64,000 nt of DNA, from positions 55,860 through 119,859 of the forward strand of contig NZ_JAOAOP010000005.1 of the NCBI RefSeq assembly GCF_030398335.1. Reading direction: 5' to 3'. This DNA comes from Aquibium sp. A9E412. Lineage in GTDB: Bacteria > Pseudomonadota > Alphaproteobacteria > Rhizobiales > Rhizobiaceae. The number at the start of each line of letters is the position of its first letter. The first letter of the stretch is position 1. The position numbers and the translations under genes were made by a program. A model generated the notes under the pieces. That model had not been told where the DNA came from. It searched no databases and saw nothing but the letters and a program-made list of their open reading frames with translations. This document shows positions 9,006 through 18,061 of this stretch, piece after piece.

Positions 9006-10601
9006 TCAGCCCGAGACGTCGAAGCGCAGCGGCTTGGCCGACAGGATCTCCTGGTGGCCGCGCAGCTCCGCGAGCACGTTCGGGGCGATCGGCTCGTCGA
9101 GATAGAGCAGCGCGATGGCGTCGCCGCCCGGCCGGTTGCGGCCGAGCTGGAAGTTGGCGATGTTGACGCCGTGCCGCGCGCACACGGTGCCGAGCAGGCC
9201 GATGATGCCCGGCTCGTCGTTGTTGGTCGTGTAGAGCATGTGCTCGCCGATCTCGGCATCGAGGTTGATGCCCTTGATCTGGATGAAGCGCGGCTTGCCG
9301 TCGGAGAACACGGTGCCGGCGATGGTGCGCGTCTTCTCGGCGGTCTTCACCGTCAGCTTGATGTAGCCGTCGAACACGCCGGACTTGTCGCGCTTGACCT
9401 CCGACAGGATGATGCCGCGCTCCTTGGCCATGATCGGCGCCGACACCATGTTGACGTCGGAGACCTGCGGCCGGATCAGCCCGGCCAGCGTGGCGCTGAC
9501 CAGCGCGCGCGTGTTCATCTCGCGCGTGGCGCCGTCGAACAGGATCTCGACCTCGCGGATCGGCTCCTCGGTCACCTGGCCGACGAAGGCGCCGAGCACC
9601 TCGGCGAGCTTGACGAAGGGCTTCAGCCGCGGTGCCTCCTCGGCGCTGATCGAGGGCATGTTGATGGCGTTGGTGACCGCGCCCTTGGTCAGGTAGTCGG
9701 CCATCTGCTCGGCCACCTGCAGGGCCACGTTCTCCTGCGCCTCGCGCGTCGAGGCGCCGAGATGCGGCGTGCACACCACGTTGGGCAGGTTGAACAGCGG
9801 GTTGTCGGTCGCCGGCTCCACCTCGAAGACGTCGATGCCGGCGCCGGCCACCTTGCCGGCCTTCAGCGCCTCGACCAGGTCGGCCTCGACCACCAGGCCG
9901 CCGCGCGCGCAGTTGATGATGCGCACGCCATCCTTCATGCGCGCGATCGCCGCCTTGTCGACGACGCCGCGCGTCTTGTCGGTGAGCGGCGTGTGCAGGG
10001 TGATGAAGTCGGCGCGCTGGAACAGCTCGTCGAGCTCGACCTTCTCGACGCCGAGCTCGTCGGCCCGCTTCTGCGACAGGAAGGGGTCGAAGGCGACGAC
10101 GTGCATGCGCAGGCCGACGGCGCGCATGGCGACCACCGAGCCGATGTTGCCGCAGCCGATGACGCCGAGCGTCTTGCCGGTGATCTCGACACCCATGAAG
10201 CGGTTCTTCTCCCACTTGCCGGCATGGGTCGACGCGTTGGCCTCGGGGATCTGCCGGGCGACGGCGAACAGCATGGCGATGGCGTGCTCGGCCGTGGTGA
10301 TCGAGTTGCCGAACGGCGTGTTCATCACGATGATGCCGCGCCGCGAGGCCGCCGGGATGTCGACATTGTCGACGCCGATGCCGGCGCGGCCGACGACCTT
10401 GAGCCGGTCGGCGGCGGCGATCAGCTTTTCGGTGACCTTGGTGGCCGAGCGGATCGCAAGGCCGTCATAGTCGCCGATCGCCGACAGGAGCTTGTCCTTG
10501 TCCTTGCCGAGATCGGGCAGGTAGTCGACCTCGACCCCGCGGGTCTTGAAGATGTCGACGGCGGTGGGGGAAAGCTTGTCGGAGACGAGCACGCGCGGCA
10601 T
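9006..10601 (-). CDS. serA: D-3-phosphoglycerate dehydrogenase
   Basis: The 531-residue long-type SerA oxidises 3-phosphoglycerate in the first step of serine synthesis. It has a D-isomer-specific dehydrogenase core with the NAD-binding GCGNIG motif (149-154), the CTPHLGAST active-site histidine region, an intervening ASB-like domain, and a C-terminal ACT domain (about 456-531, LLGTVCARHGVNIANFQLGR) for serine feedback. The start MPRVLVSDKL at 10601 is chosen over an N-terminal extension of 19 codons. It lies 99 bases downstream of serC and was probably expressed with it. Confidence 0.97.
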   Translation of the reverse strand: MPRVLVSDKLSPTAVDIFKTRGVEVDYLPDLGKDKDKLLSAIGDYDGLAIRSATKVTEKLIAAADRLKVVGRAGIGVDNVDIPAASRRGIIVMNTPFGNSITTAEHAIAMLFAVARQIPEANASTHAGKWEKNRFMGVEITGKTLGVIGCGNIGSVVAMRAVGLRMHVVAFDPFLSQKRADELGVEKVELDELFQRADFITLHTPLTDKTRGVVDKAAIARMKDGVRIINCARGGLVVEADLVEALKAGKVAGAGIDVFEVEPATDNPLFNLPNVVCTPHLGASTREAQENVALQVAEQMADYLTKGAVTNAINMPSISAEEAPRLKPFVKLAEVLGAFVGQVTEEPIREVEILFDGATREMNTRALVSATLAGLIRPQVSDVNMVSAPIMAKERGIILSEVKRDKSGVFDGYIKLTVKTAEKTRTIAGTVFSDGKPRFIQIKGINLDAEIGEHMLYTTNNDEPGIIGLLGTVCARHGVNIANFQLGRNRPGGDAIALLYLDEPIAPNVLAELRGHQEILSAKPLRFDVSG

Positions 10602-10645
10602 GGCGGATTCCTCGGGTGACGGAAGAAGAAGGGGAGGGCCGACGG

Positions 10646-10666
10646 GCCGCCCCGGCAAGGGGCGGC
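10646..10666 (-). other. Intercistronic hairpin between serC and serA
   Basis: Arms GCCGCCCC and GGGGCGGC (8 bp, 5-base loop) form a strong stem in the 99-base serC-serA gap. No T-run follows, so it is more likely an mRNA-stability element or partial attenuator than a terminator. Confidence 0.5.
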
Positions 10667-10700
10667 GCCTCAGGCATTGGCGACGGCGTGGCCGGGCGGC

Positions 10701-11879
10701 TCAGGCGGCGGCGCGCAGCGCCGAGCGGGCGCCGGCGAAGGCCCAGTCGAGCCACGGCATCAGCGCCTCGAGATCGGCGGTCTCGACCGTGGCGCCGGCC
10801 CAGATGCGCAGGCCGGGCGGGGCGTCGCGATAGGCGCCGATGTCGTAGGCGACGCCCTCGGCCTCGAGCCGCGCCGCCATGTCCTTGGCGAAGGCGGCCT
10901 GGGCGGCCGGATCGAGCGCGCGGATCTCGGGATCGGCGATCGACAGGCAGACCGAGGTGTTGGAGCGCGTCGCCGGGTCGACGGCGAGATGCTCGGCCCA
11001 GTCGCTGGCCGCCACGAAGCGGTCGATGACCGCGAAGTTGGCGTCGGCGCGGGCGATCAGCGCGTCGAGCCCGCCCAGGCCCTCGGCCCATTCGAGCGCG
11101 TCGAGATAGTCCTCCACGCACAGCATGGAGGGCGTGTTGATCGTCTCGCCCTTGAAGATGCCCTCGTTCAGCTTGCCGCCCTTGGTCAGGCGGAAGATCT
11201 TGGGTAGCGGCCAGGGCGGCGTGTGCGTCTCCAGCCGCTCCACCGCGCGCGGCGACAGGATGAGGACGCCGTGCGCGGCCTCGCCGCCCAGCACCTTCTG
11301 CCAGGAGAAGGTGACGACGTCGAGCTTGGCGAAGTCGAGGCGCTGGGCGAAGGCGGCCGAGGTGGCGTCGCAGATCGTCAGGCCGGCCCGGTCGGCAGGG
11401 ATGAAGCCGCCGTCGGGAACGCGCACGCCGGAGGTGGTGCCGTTCCAGGTGAACACCACGTCGCGGTCGAAATCGACCTCGGCGAGGTTCGGCAAGTGGC
11501 CGTAGTCGGCCTCGATGCGGCGCAGATCGGCGATCCTGAGCTGCTTGGCGATGTCGGTCACCCAGCCGGCGCCGAAGGATTCCCAGGCCAGCACGTCGAC
11601 GCCGCGGGCGCCGAGCAGCGACCACAGCGCCATCTCGACGGCGCCGGTGTCGGACGCCGGCACGATGCCGATGCGGTGGCTTTCGGGAACCTGCAGCACC
11701 TGGCGCGTCAGCGCGATGGCGCGCGCCAGCTTGGCCTTGCCGAGCTTGGCGCGGTGCGAGCGGCCGAGCGCGGCGTCGGCGAGCGCATCCAGGGTCCAGC
11801 CGGGACGCTTGGCACAGGGACCGGATGAAAAACGGGGATTGGCCGGACGCAGGTCCGGCTTGGCAAGCGGGGTCGTCAT
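10701..11879 (-). CDS. serC: Phosphoserine aminotransferase
   Basis: The 392-residue PLP enzyme converts 3-phosphohydroxypyruvate to phosphoserine, the second step of serine synthesis. It is of the longer alphaproteobacterial SerC type: [12 protein letters not shown] near the start, [20 protein letters not shown], and the cofactor-binding [14 protein letters not shown] with Lys195. The start ATG 11879 follows GGAAGG; the upstream in-frame ATG at 11963 lies before the leader hairpins and is rejected. It is first gene of the serC-serA pair. Confidence 0.96.
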   Translation of the reverse strand: MTTPLAKPDLRPANPRFSSGPCAKRPGWTLDALADAALGRSHRAKLGKAKLARAIALTRQVLQVPESHRIGIVPASDTGAVEMALWSLLGARGVDVLAWESFGAGWVTDIAKQLRIADLRRIEADYGHLPNLAEVDFDRDVVFTWNGTTSGVRVPDGGFIPADRAGLTICDATSAAFAQRLDFAKLDVVTFSWQKVLGGEAAHGVLILSPRAVERLETHTPPWPLPKIFRLTKGGKLNEGIFKGETINTPSMLCVEDYLDALEWAEGLGGLDALIARADANFAVIDRFVAASDWAEHLAVDPATRSNTSVCLSIADPEIRALDPAAQAAFAKDMAARLEAEGVAYDIGAYRDAPPGLRIWAGATVETADLEALMPWLDWAFAGARSALRAAA

Positions 11880-11883
11880 GGTT

Positions 11884-11921
11884 CTATCCTTCCAGATAGC
11901 ACGCCCCTCGGTGGGGAGGGG
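11884..11921 (-). promoter_or_regulatory. Candidate serC leader RNA with two hairpins
   Basis: On the minus strand, a 6-bp stem (CCCCTC/GAGGGG, 11904-11921) is followed by a 5-bp stem CTATC/GATAG (11884-11899). The loop and 3' arm of the second contain the GGAAGG ribosome-binding site, a few bases before the serC ATG. A serC leader motif from alphaproteobacterial serC-serA operons is known; this may be a member. Control by sequestering the ribosome-binding site is inference. Confidence 0.45.
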
Positions 11922-12035
11922 TGGCCCGCCGCGGCGCATAGCGCAGGCGCCGCGAAAGCGCAAGCGCCTTGTCGGCCGGCGCGCCGCGCGCTGCCGCGAC
12001 GCGGGCCGGCATGGACGGCGGTTCCGCCTGGAAGA

Positions 12036-12374
12036 TCAGCCCTTTGCGTCGCCGCCGGCGGTTCGCGTCGTCAGCAGCACGTCGCGCGTCAGGTCGCCCT
12101 CCAGCACCGCCCGCGGCCCCTCGGCGGCAAAGCGCGTGCCGGTGTCCTCGACGACGGAGTAGAGCAGCGGATTGCGGAACGCGCTGGCGAAGCTGGTCGA
12201 CACGCCGTCGCCCGGCTTGGCGTCGACCTCGAGGAAATCGGCCTCGGCTTCGGACGCCACCAGGCGGGCGTCGGCGGGCGATTCGGCGCGCACGATCACC
12301 GTGCCCTGGGTCGGCGCGTTGTCCCAGCGCGGGTCGTCGGGTGCGGCGCTCGGCTCGAGACGGTATATGGGCAT
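12036..12374 (-). CDS. Conserved hypothetical protein, 112 aa
   Basis: A small soluble protein beginning MPIYRLEPSAAPDDPRWDNA, with a compact alpha/beta middle (GTVIVRAESPADARLVASEA, then FLEVDAKPGD) and no signal peptide or membrane helix. The coding pattern is good, and ATG 12374 is preferred over 12413 because the family-like sequence begins there. It lies upstream of the serC leader, on the same strand. The function is not recognised; the YRLEP... opening occurs in small hypothetical proteins of alphaproteobacteria. Confidence 0.65.
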   Translation of the reverse strand: MPIYRLEPSAAPDDPRWDNAPTQGTVIVRAESPADARLVASEAEADFLEVDAKPGDGVSTSFASAFRNPLLYSVVEDTGTRFAAEGPRAVLEGDLTRDVLLTTRTAGGDAKG

Positions 12375-12447
12375 CGCGGCCTCCGTTCGGCTGGCGGCGA
12401 CGCGTGCCGCCACGCCCGGATAACCGGCGGCGCGGGCGGATGTTCCC

Positions 12448-14082
12448 TCACTCGGGCGGGTACCAGTAGCGCACGTCGGCGGCGCCGCGCGCCAGATGCA
12501 CGAAGTTGTTGGCGAAGACGCGGTAGGGCGCGCTCCACTCGCCGTCCGGCCACTTGACGCGGATCGTCGCGCGCTCGGCCGTGCCGATGCCGAAATGCAG
12601 GAAGCCGAGGCGGCCGGAGGCGTGGCCGCCGCCGACCTGCACGGTGCGGTTGAGGGTCCTGGCGCCCCAGCGCAGCGAGACGAGCGCGCCGACGGCGTTG
12701 CGGTTGGCGCCGTCCTGGGCGAGCTCGACGGCGACGAAGTTGCCGCCCTGGCGCGGGCCGTCGGCGCTGGCGGCGCCCATGTTGCGGAACAGCGAGACGG
12801 GCGCCTCGCGGTTGACGACGAGAAGGTCGAGCCGGCCGTCGCGGTTGAAGTCGTCGACCACCGCGCCGCGCCCCCTGGTGTCGCGGTCGATGCCGGCCAG
12901 GTCGCCGGCCTCCGCGAAGCCGCCGTCCCACTGGCCGATCAGCAGGTTGTCGGGATCGAAGGCGGCGAAGTCCTCCATCTTCTCGACGTTGCCCTTGGCG
13001 ATGAACAGGTCGAACAGCCCGTCATTGTTGAAGTCGGCGAACTCGGCGTGCCAGCCGGTCGACGGCTTGAGGTCGTCGCCGCGGTAGGGCCGGTGCGCCG
13101 TCGCGCCGCGCGCGTAGGCGATGTCGGCATAGACCGGCCGGTCCTCCTCGGCCTCCTCGTCGAGGCGCTGCAGCTTGGTGTCGCCCATCGAGGTGAGGGC
13201 GTATTCGGGATAGCCGTCGCCGTCGATGTCGCCCTCGGCGATGCCCATGCCCCAGATGGTGAGGCGCTGCCAGCCGTCGGCGCGGGTGAACAGGCGCGGC
13301 GGCCGGTCCGGCTCGACATGCCAGAGCTGCTCCTCGCCGCCGCGATAGTAGTGCCGGTCGTTGGTCACGCGCAGCGCCGGCAGGCCGGAGCGGTTCCAGT
13401 CGGTGAACAGCATCGACAGCGCGCAGTGGCCGGGCGCGAGCGCCAGCGCCGTGCCGTAGTCCGGCGCCGCCCCGGCGGCCGGCCGATGCAGCGCGTTGTC
13501 GTGGCAGGTGCCCCAGGGCGCGCCGGGCGCCTGGCGGTCGACATAGTTGCCGAAGGCGAGGGTGGGGAACGCGCCGTCCTTCTCCCACGCCGCGGCGAAG
13601 GCGGTCGTCCAGGCGCGGCCGCCGTCGAAGGCGAAGCGGCGGTTGGCCTTGGTGAAGCGGCAGTCCGGCCCGCCCCTGAGGATCAGGTTCTCGCCGAGGC
13701 GCAGCAGCACCAGGTCGGGGTGGCCGTCGCTGTCGATGTCGAGCGGATAGGCGCCGAGCACCCTTTCCAGGTCGCGCGCGGCGAGCCCGGTGTCGGTCTC
13801 GGCGAAGCGCAGCGGCCCGCCGGCGCGGCCGCGGTTGACGTAGAGGCGGGCGGGCGCCTTGCCGCCGGCGACGAACAGGTCCGGCATGCGGTCGCCGTTG
13901 CAGTCGAGCGCGGCGGCGCCGCCGCCGACGAAGTACTCCCACGGCCCGCGATAGGCGTGCGCGATGCCGGCCTCCGCCGCCTCCTCGCGCATCGCCGGCA
14001 CGTCGCCGGCCGGCATGTCGCGCTCGGCCGCCGCGGCCGGGGCCAGCGCGAGAAGCGCGAGCGCGGCGGCCAGCCGCCTCAC
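12448..14082 (-). CDS. Secreted FG-GAP/VCBS repeat protein with ASPIC/UnbV domain (CRTAC1-like)
   Basis: A GTG at 14082 overlaps the stop of the di-heme protein gene (GTGA) and begins a signal peptide (VRRLAAALALLALAPAAAA), giving 544 residues. Repeated Ca-binding loops of the integrin/VCBS type are visible: DCNGDRMPDLF, DIDSDGHPDLV, DIDGDGYPEYA, DFNNDGLFDLF, DFNRDGRLDLL, forming a probable beta-propeller. The C-terminal ASPIC/UnbV domain includes GGHASGRLGFLHFGIG and IRVKWPDGEW. It is presumably periplasmic. Coupling to the di-heme protein suggests a shared extracytoplasmic role, unknown in detail. Confidence 0.85.
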   Translation of the reverse strand: MRRLAAALALLALAPAAAAERDMPAGDVPAMREEAAEAGIAHAYRGPWEYFVGGGAAALDCNGDRMPDLFVAGGKAPARLYVNRGRAGGPLRFAETDTGLAARDLERVLGAYPLDIDSDGHPDLVLLRLGENLILRGGPDCRFTKANRRFAFDGGRAWTTAFAAAWEKDGAFPTLAFGNYVDRQAPGAPWGTCHDNALHRPAAGAAPDYGTALALAPGHCALSMLFTDWNRSGLPALRVTNDRHYYRGGEEQLWHVEPDRPPRLFTRADGWQRLTIWGMGIAEGDIDGDGYPEYALTSMGDTKLQRLDEEAEEDRPVYADIAYARGATAHRPYRGDDLKPSTGWHAEFADFNNDGLFDLFIAKGNVEKMEDFAAFDPDNLLIGQWDGGFAEAGDLAGIDRDTRGRGAVVDDFNRDGRLDLLVVNREAPVSLFRNMGAASADGPRQGGNFVAVELAQDGANRNAVGALVSLRWGARTLNRTVQVGGGHASGRLGFLHFGIGTAERATIRVKWPDGEWSAPYRVFANNFVHLARGAADVRYWYPPE

Positions 14083-15491
14083 GGCGCGATCACCAGGGTG
14101 CGCAGGAAGGCGATCAGCGCCCGCCGGTCGGTCTCGGCGGCCGCGACATAGGCGTCGCGCGCGGCGCGCGCCGCGCCGCCGTGGGCGCGGATCACCGCGT
14201 CGAGCGTCGTCAGGTCGTTGCGGTGGCCGTAGGGCGCGGTTTCGGCGACGCCCCACAGCTCGGCGGTCATGAAGACGTTGCGCTCGACGAAGCGCTGGGC
14301 GAGCAGCTCGTTGCCGAGCGTCGCCACCTGGCGGTCGGCGATCACGTGGCGCTTCAGGTCGCCGAAGAGCGGCACCAGGATGCGGCCGTCAGCATCGCGC
14401 GGCAGGCGCTCGGCCCAGGCCATCAGCGCCAGGTCGTAGACGGCGCCGTGCGGCGTCTCGCCGGCGCGCAGCGTGCCGGCCATGTCGAGCGGTCCGGGAT
14501 CGGCGAACTCCAGGCTGTCGAGCGGCAGGGCGCGGCGGTGGCAGGCCTGGCAGCCGAGCCCGTCGAACAGCGCGTCGCCGCGCCGGGCGGCGGCGCGCCA
14601 GGCCGCGTCGGCCGGCGTTTCGACCGCCGGCGGGGCGAGACCGGCCTGCCAGGCGACGAGAGCGGAGATCTCGCCGGCGCCGATCTCGTCGTCGACGCCG
14701 TCGCCGTCATGGTCGCGCGTGCCGGTCCAGCGCGGGCCGAAGCGCTCGTCGGCCTGGATGCCGTGGTGGTGGTTGAGCGCGTTGACGGTGAACTGGCGCA
14801 GCGACGTCATCACGCCCTTCTGGCTGAACGGGCGGATGACGAGATCGTCGTCGACGCCCTCGACCGCGCCGAGGTCGAGCATGCCGTCGGGATGGGCGGT
14901 GACGGCGCCGAAGCCGACGCCCTTGGCGGCGAGCGCGGCGGTGACCGGCGCGCCGCCGGCGCGCGCCTCGGCCAGCGCGGCGCGCCGCACGGCGTGCAGC
15001 TCGGCCGTCATCTCGCGCGCCAGAAGCTCGATCAGCCCGGCACCGAACAGGTGGTTGGTGCCGCGCTCGTTGGAGAATTGCGGATCGAGGCTGTCGAAGT
15101 CGGCGCTCTCGAAGCCCTCGGAGACGAACACGTTGGCGACGAAGTCGCCGGCGCCGCCGGTGGCCGGCTGGTTGTGGCAGCCCGAGCAGGCGTTGGCGTC
15201 GAGCCCGGCGGAGCGGAAGAAGGCGTTCTCGGGCGCGCGCCGGCGCGCGGTCGGCACGATCGCCTGGGTGGCGAACGGGCGGCCGACGCCGTCGGCCTCG
15301 GTGAAGCGGCCGACGAACAGGCGCTCGCCCGTCGCACGCAGCGCCGCCAGCGCCGCGGCGTCGAGCCGGCCGGCGACCGCGGCGGGATCGACGCGCTCGA
15401 GGAGCACGCGCTCGGCCCACGGCTCGGCGACCGGCTCGGCCGCCGCCGGCGCGGCGAGCGCGAGCGCGAGCGCTGCGGCGGGCGCCCTCAT
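14079..15491 (-). CDS. Di-heme oxidoreductase (DUF1111/DHOR family), periplasmic
   Basis: The 470-residue protein starts with a signal peptide (MRAPAAALALALAAPAAAEP) and has two c-type haem sites, CSGCH (102-106) and CQACH (314-318). QFSNERGTNHLFGAGLIELL and FTVNALNHHHGIQADERFG are typical of the family. It probably catalyses a periplasmic redox reaction, peroxidase-like or metal-related; the substrate is unknown. ATG 15491 overlaps the ROK gene stop (ATGA) and its own stop overlaps the FG-GAP gene start, so three genes are coupled. The longer open frame extending upstream to 17096 is a GC artefact. Confidence 0.88.
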   Translation of the reverse strand: MRAPAAALALALAAPAAAEPVAEPWAERVLLERVDPAAVAGRLDAAALAALRATGERLFVGRFTEADGVGRPFATQAIVPTARRRAPENAFFRSAGLDANACSGCHNQPATGGAGDFVANVFVSEGFESADFDSLDPQFSNERGTNHLFGAGLIELLAREMTAELHAVRRAALAEARAGGAPVTAALAAKGVGFGAVTAHPDGMLDLGAVEGVDDDLVIRPFSQKGVMTSLRQFTVNALNHHHGIQADERFGPRWTGTRDHDGDGVDDEIGAGEISALVAWQAGLAPPAVETPADAAWRAAARRGDALFDGLGCQACHRRALPLDSLEFADPGPLDMAGTLRAGETPHGAVYDLALMAWAERLPRDADGRILVPLFGDLKRHVIADRQVATLGNELLAQRFVERNVFMTAELWGVAETAPYGHRNDLTTLDAVIRAHGGAARAARDAYVAAAETDRRALIAFLRTLVIAP

Positions 15492-16732
15492 GCCACCGCG
15501 CGGCCGCGCGCGGCGGCCGGCTCGGCGCCGAGCGCGAAGACCGCCCGGTCGAGCTGGGTGAGCGCCGTCATGGCGCAGCCGTGGCGGATGAGCGGCAATT
15601 CGTTGGCCTCCGTCTCGAAGGCGAGCGCGCCGGCGGCCTGGCCGCCGGCGGTGCGGCCGAGCGCTTCGCGGATCACCGGCTCGAGCAGGTCGAAGGCCGC
15701 GGTGCCCTGGCCGACGAAGACGACGGGGGCGGGATCGAACACGGCGAACAGGCTGCCGAGCCCGAAGCCGATCGCCTCGCCGGCGGCGCGGAAGGCGGTG
15801 CGCTCCGGCCCGTCGGCGGCGCGGGCGCGCGCGGCGAGCGCGGCCATCGCGCCGGCGTCGATGTCGGCCACCGGGCGCTGCTGCTCGTCGTGCCCCTCGG
15901 CCTTGCGCCAGATGGCGTAGTTGCCGGCATAGGCCTCGATGCAGCCCCGCCGGCCGCAGCGGCACAGGGCGCCGTGCGGACGGTGGATCATGTGGCCGAA
16001 CTCGCCGGCCGACGAGCGCGTGCCGGAAAACAGCGCGCCCTTGTGCATCAGGCCCATGCCGATGCCGTTGGACAGAAGCACGGCGACGAAGTCGTCGCCG
16101 TGGCGCTGCGGCGCGCGCCAGGTCAGCGCGGTGGCGATCATGTTGCAGTCGTTGACGACGGCGACCGGCACGGCGAAGGCCTTTTCCAGCGCCGGGGCGA
16201 AGGCGATGTCGCTGTGCGGCGTGATCGGCGACCACAGCAGCGTGCGGCCGGCCGAATCGGTGATGCCCTGCACGGCGAGGCAGATGCGCATCAGCCGCCC
16301 GGCGTCGCCGCCGCCGCGCGCGAGCAGGCCGCGCAGCGCCGCCGTCACGCGCGCGACCAGCGCACCCGGCTCGGCGGTCAGCGTCGGCAGGCGCTCGCTC
16401 TGCTCGGCGACCACCGTGCCGGCATAGTCGACCAGCGCGACCGACAGCCGGCCGAGCGACAGCACCACGGTCGCCACGGCGCCGGCACGCGGGTTGAGCG
16501 CGAGCGCCACCTGCGGCCGGCCGCGCCGGCTGGCGGCGGCATCGGCCGGCTTGGTCTCGGCGAGCGTGCCCTCGGCGATCAGGTCGGCGGCGATGGCCGA
16601 GATGGTCGAATGGCTGAGCCCGGTCAGCCCGGCGAGCTCGGTGCGCGAGGGCTGGCCGGCGCGCCGCACGGCGCGGATGACGAGGGCGCGGTTGCGCTTT
16701 CTCAGGTCGTCGTGACGGATGCCCGCCGTCAT
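15488..16732 (-). CDS. ROK-family transcriptional repressor (XylR/NagC/Mlc type)
   Basis: The 414-residue protein has an N-terminal winged helix (about 8-60: RKRNRALVIRAVRRAGQPSR...GLSHSTISAIAADLI) and a ROK sugar-kinase-like domain. The latter holds the zinc motif GHMIH...CRCGRRGCIEAY and an ATP-site-like SNGIGMGLMHKGALF. ATG 16732 follows AGGGAGGAAC, a clear ribosome-binding site; upstream in-frame ATGs at 16843 and 16900 would place the operator inside the gene. It is divergent from xylFHG, so it probably represses them and itself until a sugar binds. Confidence 0.9.
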   Translation of the reverse strand: MTAGIRHDDLRKRNRALVIRAVRRAGQPSRTELAGLTGLSHSTISAIAADLIAEGTLAETKPADAAASRRGRPQVALALNPRAGAVATVVLSLGRLSVALVDYAGTVVAEQSERLPTLTAEPGALVARVTAALRGLLARGGGDAGRLMRICLAVQGITDSAGRTLLWSPITPHSDIAFAPALEKAFAVPVAVVNDCNMIATALTWRAPQRHGDDFVAVLLSNGIGMGLMHKGALFSGTRSSAGEFGHMIHRPHGALCRCGRRGCIEAYAGNYAIWRKAEGHDEQQRPVADIDAGAMAALAARARAADGPERTAFRAAGEAIGFGLGSLFAVFDPAPVVFVGQGTAAFDLLEPVIREALGRTAGGQAAGALAFETEANELPLIRHGCAMTALTQLDRAVFALGAEPAAARGRAVA

Positions 16733-16817
16733 GGCGCCGTTCCTCCCTGTGCCGCCCGCCCGCGCCGCCCCGCGCGAGCCCGCGGCGCGCGGCTCGCCGG
16801 CGGCCGCTTGCGGCATA

Positions 16818-16846
16818 TTGACATAGGGGGCGCTCTGAGTCATTCT
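16818..16846 (+). promoter_or_regulatory. Candidate sigma-70 promoter of xylFHG
   Basis: A perfect TTGACA (16818-16823) is followed after 17 bases by CATTCT (16841-16846), a weak -10 element. The -10 overlaps the 5' end of the adjacent 25-bp palindrome, so repressor binding would block transcription toward xylF. Confidence 0.45.
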
Positions 16847-16869
16847 TTTTTTCGAGGCTCGAAAAAAAG
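16845..16869. promoter_or_regulatory. ROK repressor operator (perfect 25-bp palindrome)
   Basis: Arms CTTTTTTTCGAG and CTCGAAAAAAAG flank a single central G. The core TTTCG-N5-CGAAA matches the operator form of Mlc/NagC-type ROK repressors. It lies between the divergent ROK gene and xylF, overlapping the candidate promoter. A terminator reading is unlikely because no gene ends here. Confidence 0.7.
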
Positions 16870-16923
16870 GGCTTCGCTCGATACAGAGCCCGCGCGCCAA
16901 GGCCGGGCCAAGGGAGGAACATC

Positions 16924-17967
16924 ATGAGGAAGATCACGACCGCCCTGGTGGCGGGTTTCGCCGTGTCGGTGGCGCTTTCGAGCGCGGCGCTGGCCGAGGG
17001 CAGGACCATCGGCGTGTCCTGGTCGAACTTCCAGGAGGAGCGCTGGAAGACCGACGAGGCGGCGATGCAGACGCAGATCGAGGCCGACGGCAACACCTAC
17101 ATCTCGGCCGACGCCCAGTCGTCGGCGGCCAAGCAGCTCACCGACGTGGAGGCGCTGATCGCGCAGGGCGCCGACGCGCTGATCATCCTGGCGCAGGACG
17201 CCTCGGCCATCGGCCCGGCGGTCGAGAAGGCGGTCGCCGAGGGCATCCCGGTGGTCGGCTACGACCGGCTGATCGAGAATCCCAACGCCTTCTACCTGAC
17301 CTTCGACAACAAGGAGGTCGGCCGCATGCAGGCGCGGGCCGTCTACGAGGCGCAGCCGGAGGGCAACTACGCCTTCATCAAGGGCTCGTCGGCCGATCCC
17401 AATGCCGACTTCCTGTTCTCCGGCCAGATGGAGGTGCTGCAGGAGGCGATCGATTCGGGCAAGATCAAGAATGTCGGCGAGGCCTACACGGACGGCTGGC
17501 TGCCGGCCAACGCGCAGAAGAACATGGAGCAGATCCTGACCTCCAACAACAACGAGGTCGACGCGGTGGTCGCCTCCAACGACGGCACGGCCGGCGGCGC
17601 CATCGCCGCGCTCGAGGCGCAGGGCATGGCCGGCTCGGTGCCGGTGTCGGGCCAGGACGGCGACCACGCCGCGCTCAACCGCATCGCCAAGGGCACGCAG
17701 ACGGTCTCGGTGTGGAAGGACGCGCGCGAGCTCGGCAAGGCGGCCGCGCAGATCGCCGACCAGCTCGCCGCGGGCACGGCGATGGACGAGGTCGAGGGCG
17801 CCACCGCGTGGTCGGACGGGCCGAACGGCGTGGAGATGAACGCCATCTTCCTCAAGCCGGTGCCGATCACCCGCGACAATCTCGACGTCGTCATCGACGC
17901 GGGGTGGGTCTCGAAGGACGTGGTCTGCCAGGGCGTCGAGCCGGGCTCGGCCGAGGTCTGCGGCTGA
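16924..17967 (+). CDS. xylF: D-xylose ABC transporter, periplasmic binding protein
   Basis: The 347-residue protein has a signal peptide (1-24, ...SSAALA/EG) and a periplasmic-binding type 1 fold: [17 protein letters not shown] at the ligand-binding start, [59 protein letters not shown]. These match XylF. ATG 16924 follows GGGAGGAAC. It is first gene of xylFHG, downstream of the ROK operator. A related pentose ligand is possible. Confidence 0.92.
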   Translation: MRKITTALVAGFAVSVALSSAALAEGRTIGVSWSNFQEERWKTDEAAMQTQIEADGNTYISADAQSSAAKQLTDVEALIAQGADALIILAQDASAIGPAVEKAVAEGIPVVGYDRLIENPNAFYLTFDNKEVGRMQARAVYEAQPEGNYAFIKGSSADPNADFLFSGQMEVLQEAIDSGKIKNVGEAYTDGWLPANAQKNMEQILTSNNNEVDAVVASNDGTAGGAIAALEAQGMAGSVPVSGQDGDHAALNRIAKGTQTVSVWKDARELGKAAAQIADQLAAGTAMDEVEGATAWSDGPNGVEMNAIFLKPVPITRDNLDVVIDAGWVSKDVVCQGVEPGSAEVCG

Positions 17968-18061
17968 GGTGACGCGCCGGCGGCCGCGCGGTGCGCCGCG
18001 CGGCCGCCCCGCCGCACCGGGAGGGTCGGCCGCGACGACGGGCGGCCGGCGGGAGGAGAGC

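Noticed and set aside
16845..16869. The T-rich palindrome as a rho-independent terminator
   Set aside because: No gene ends nearby; it lies between two divergent starts and is fully symmetric, which fits an operator better.
14079..17096. A single 1005-codon open frame covering the di-heme gene and beyond
   Set aside because: The part above 15491 reads arginine-rich nonsense antisense or out of frame to the ROK gene, which has clear motifs and a ribosome-binding site. High G+C removes stop codons.
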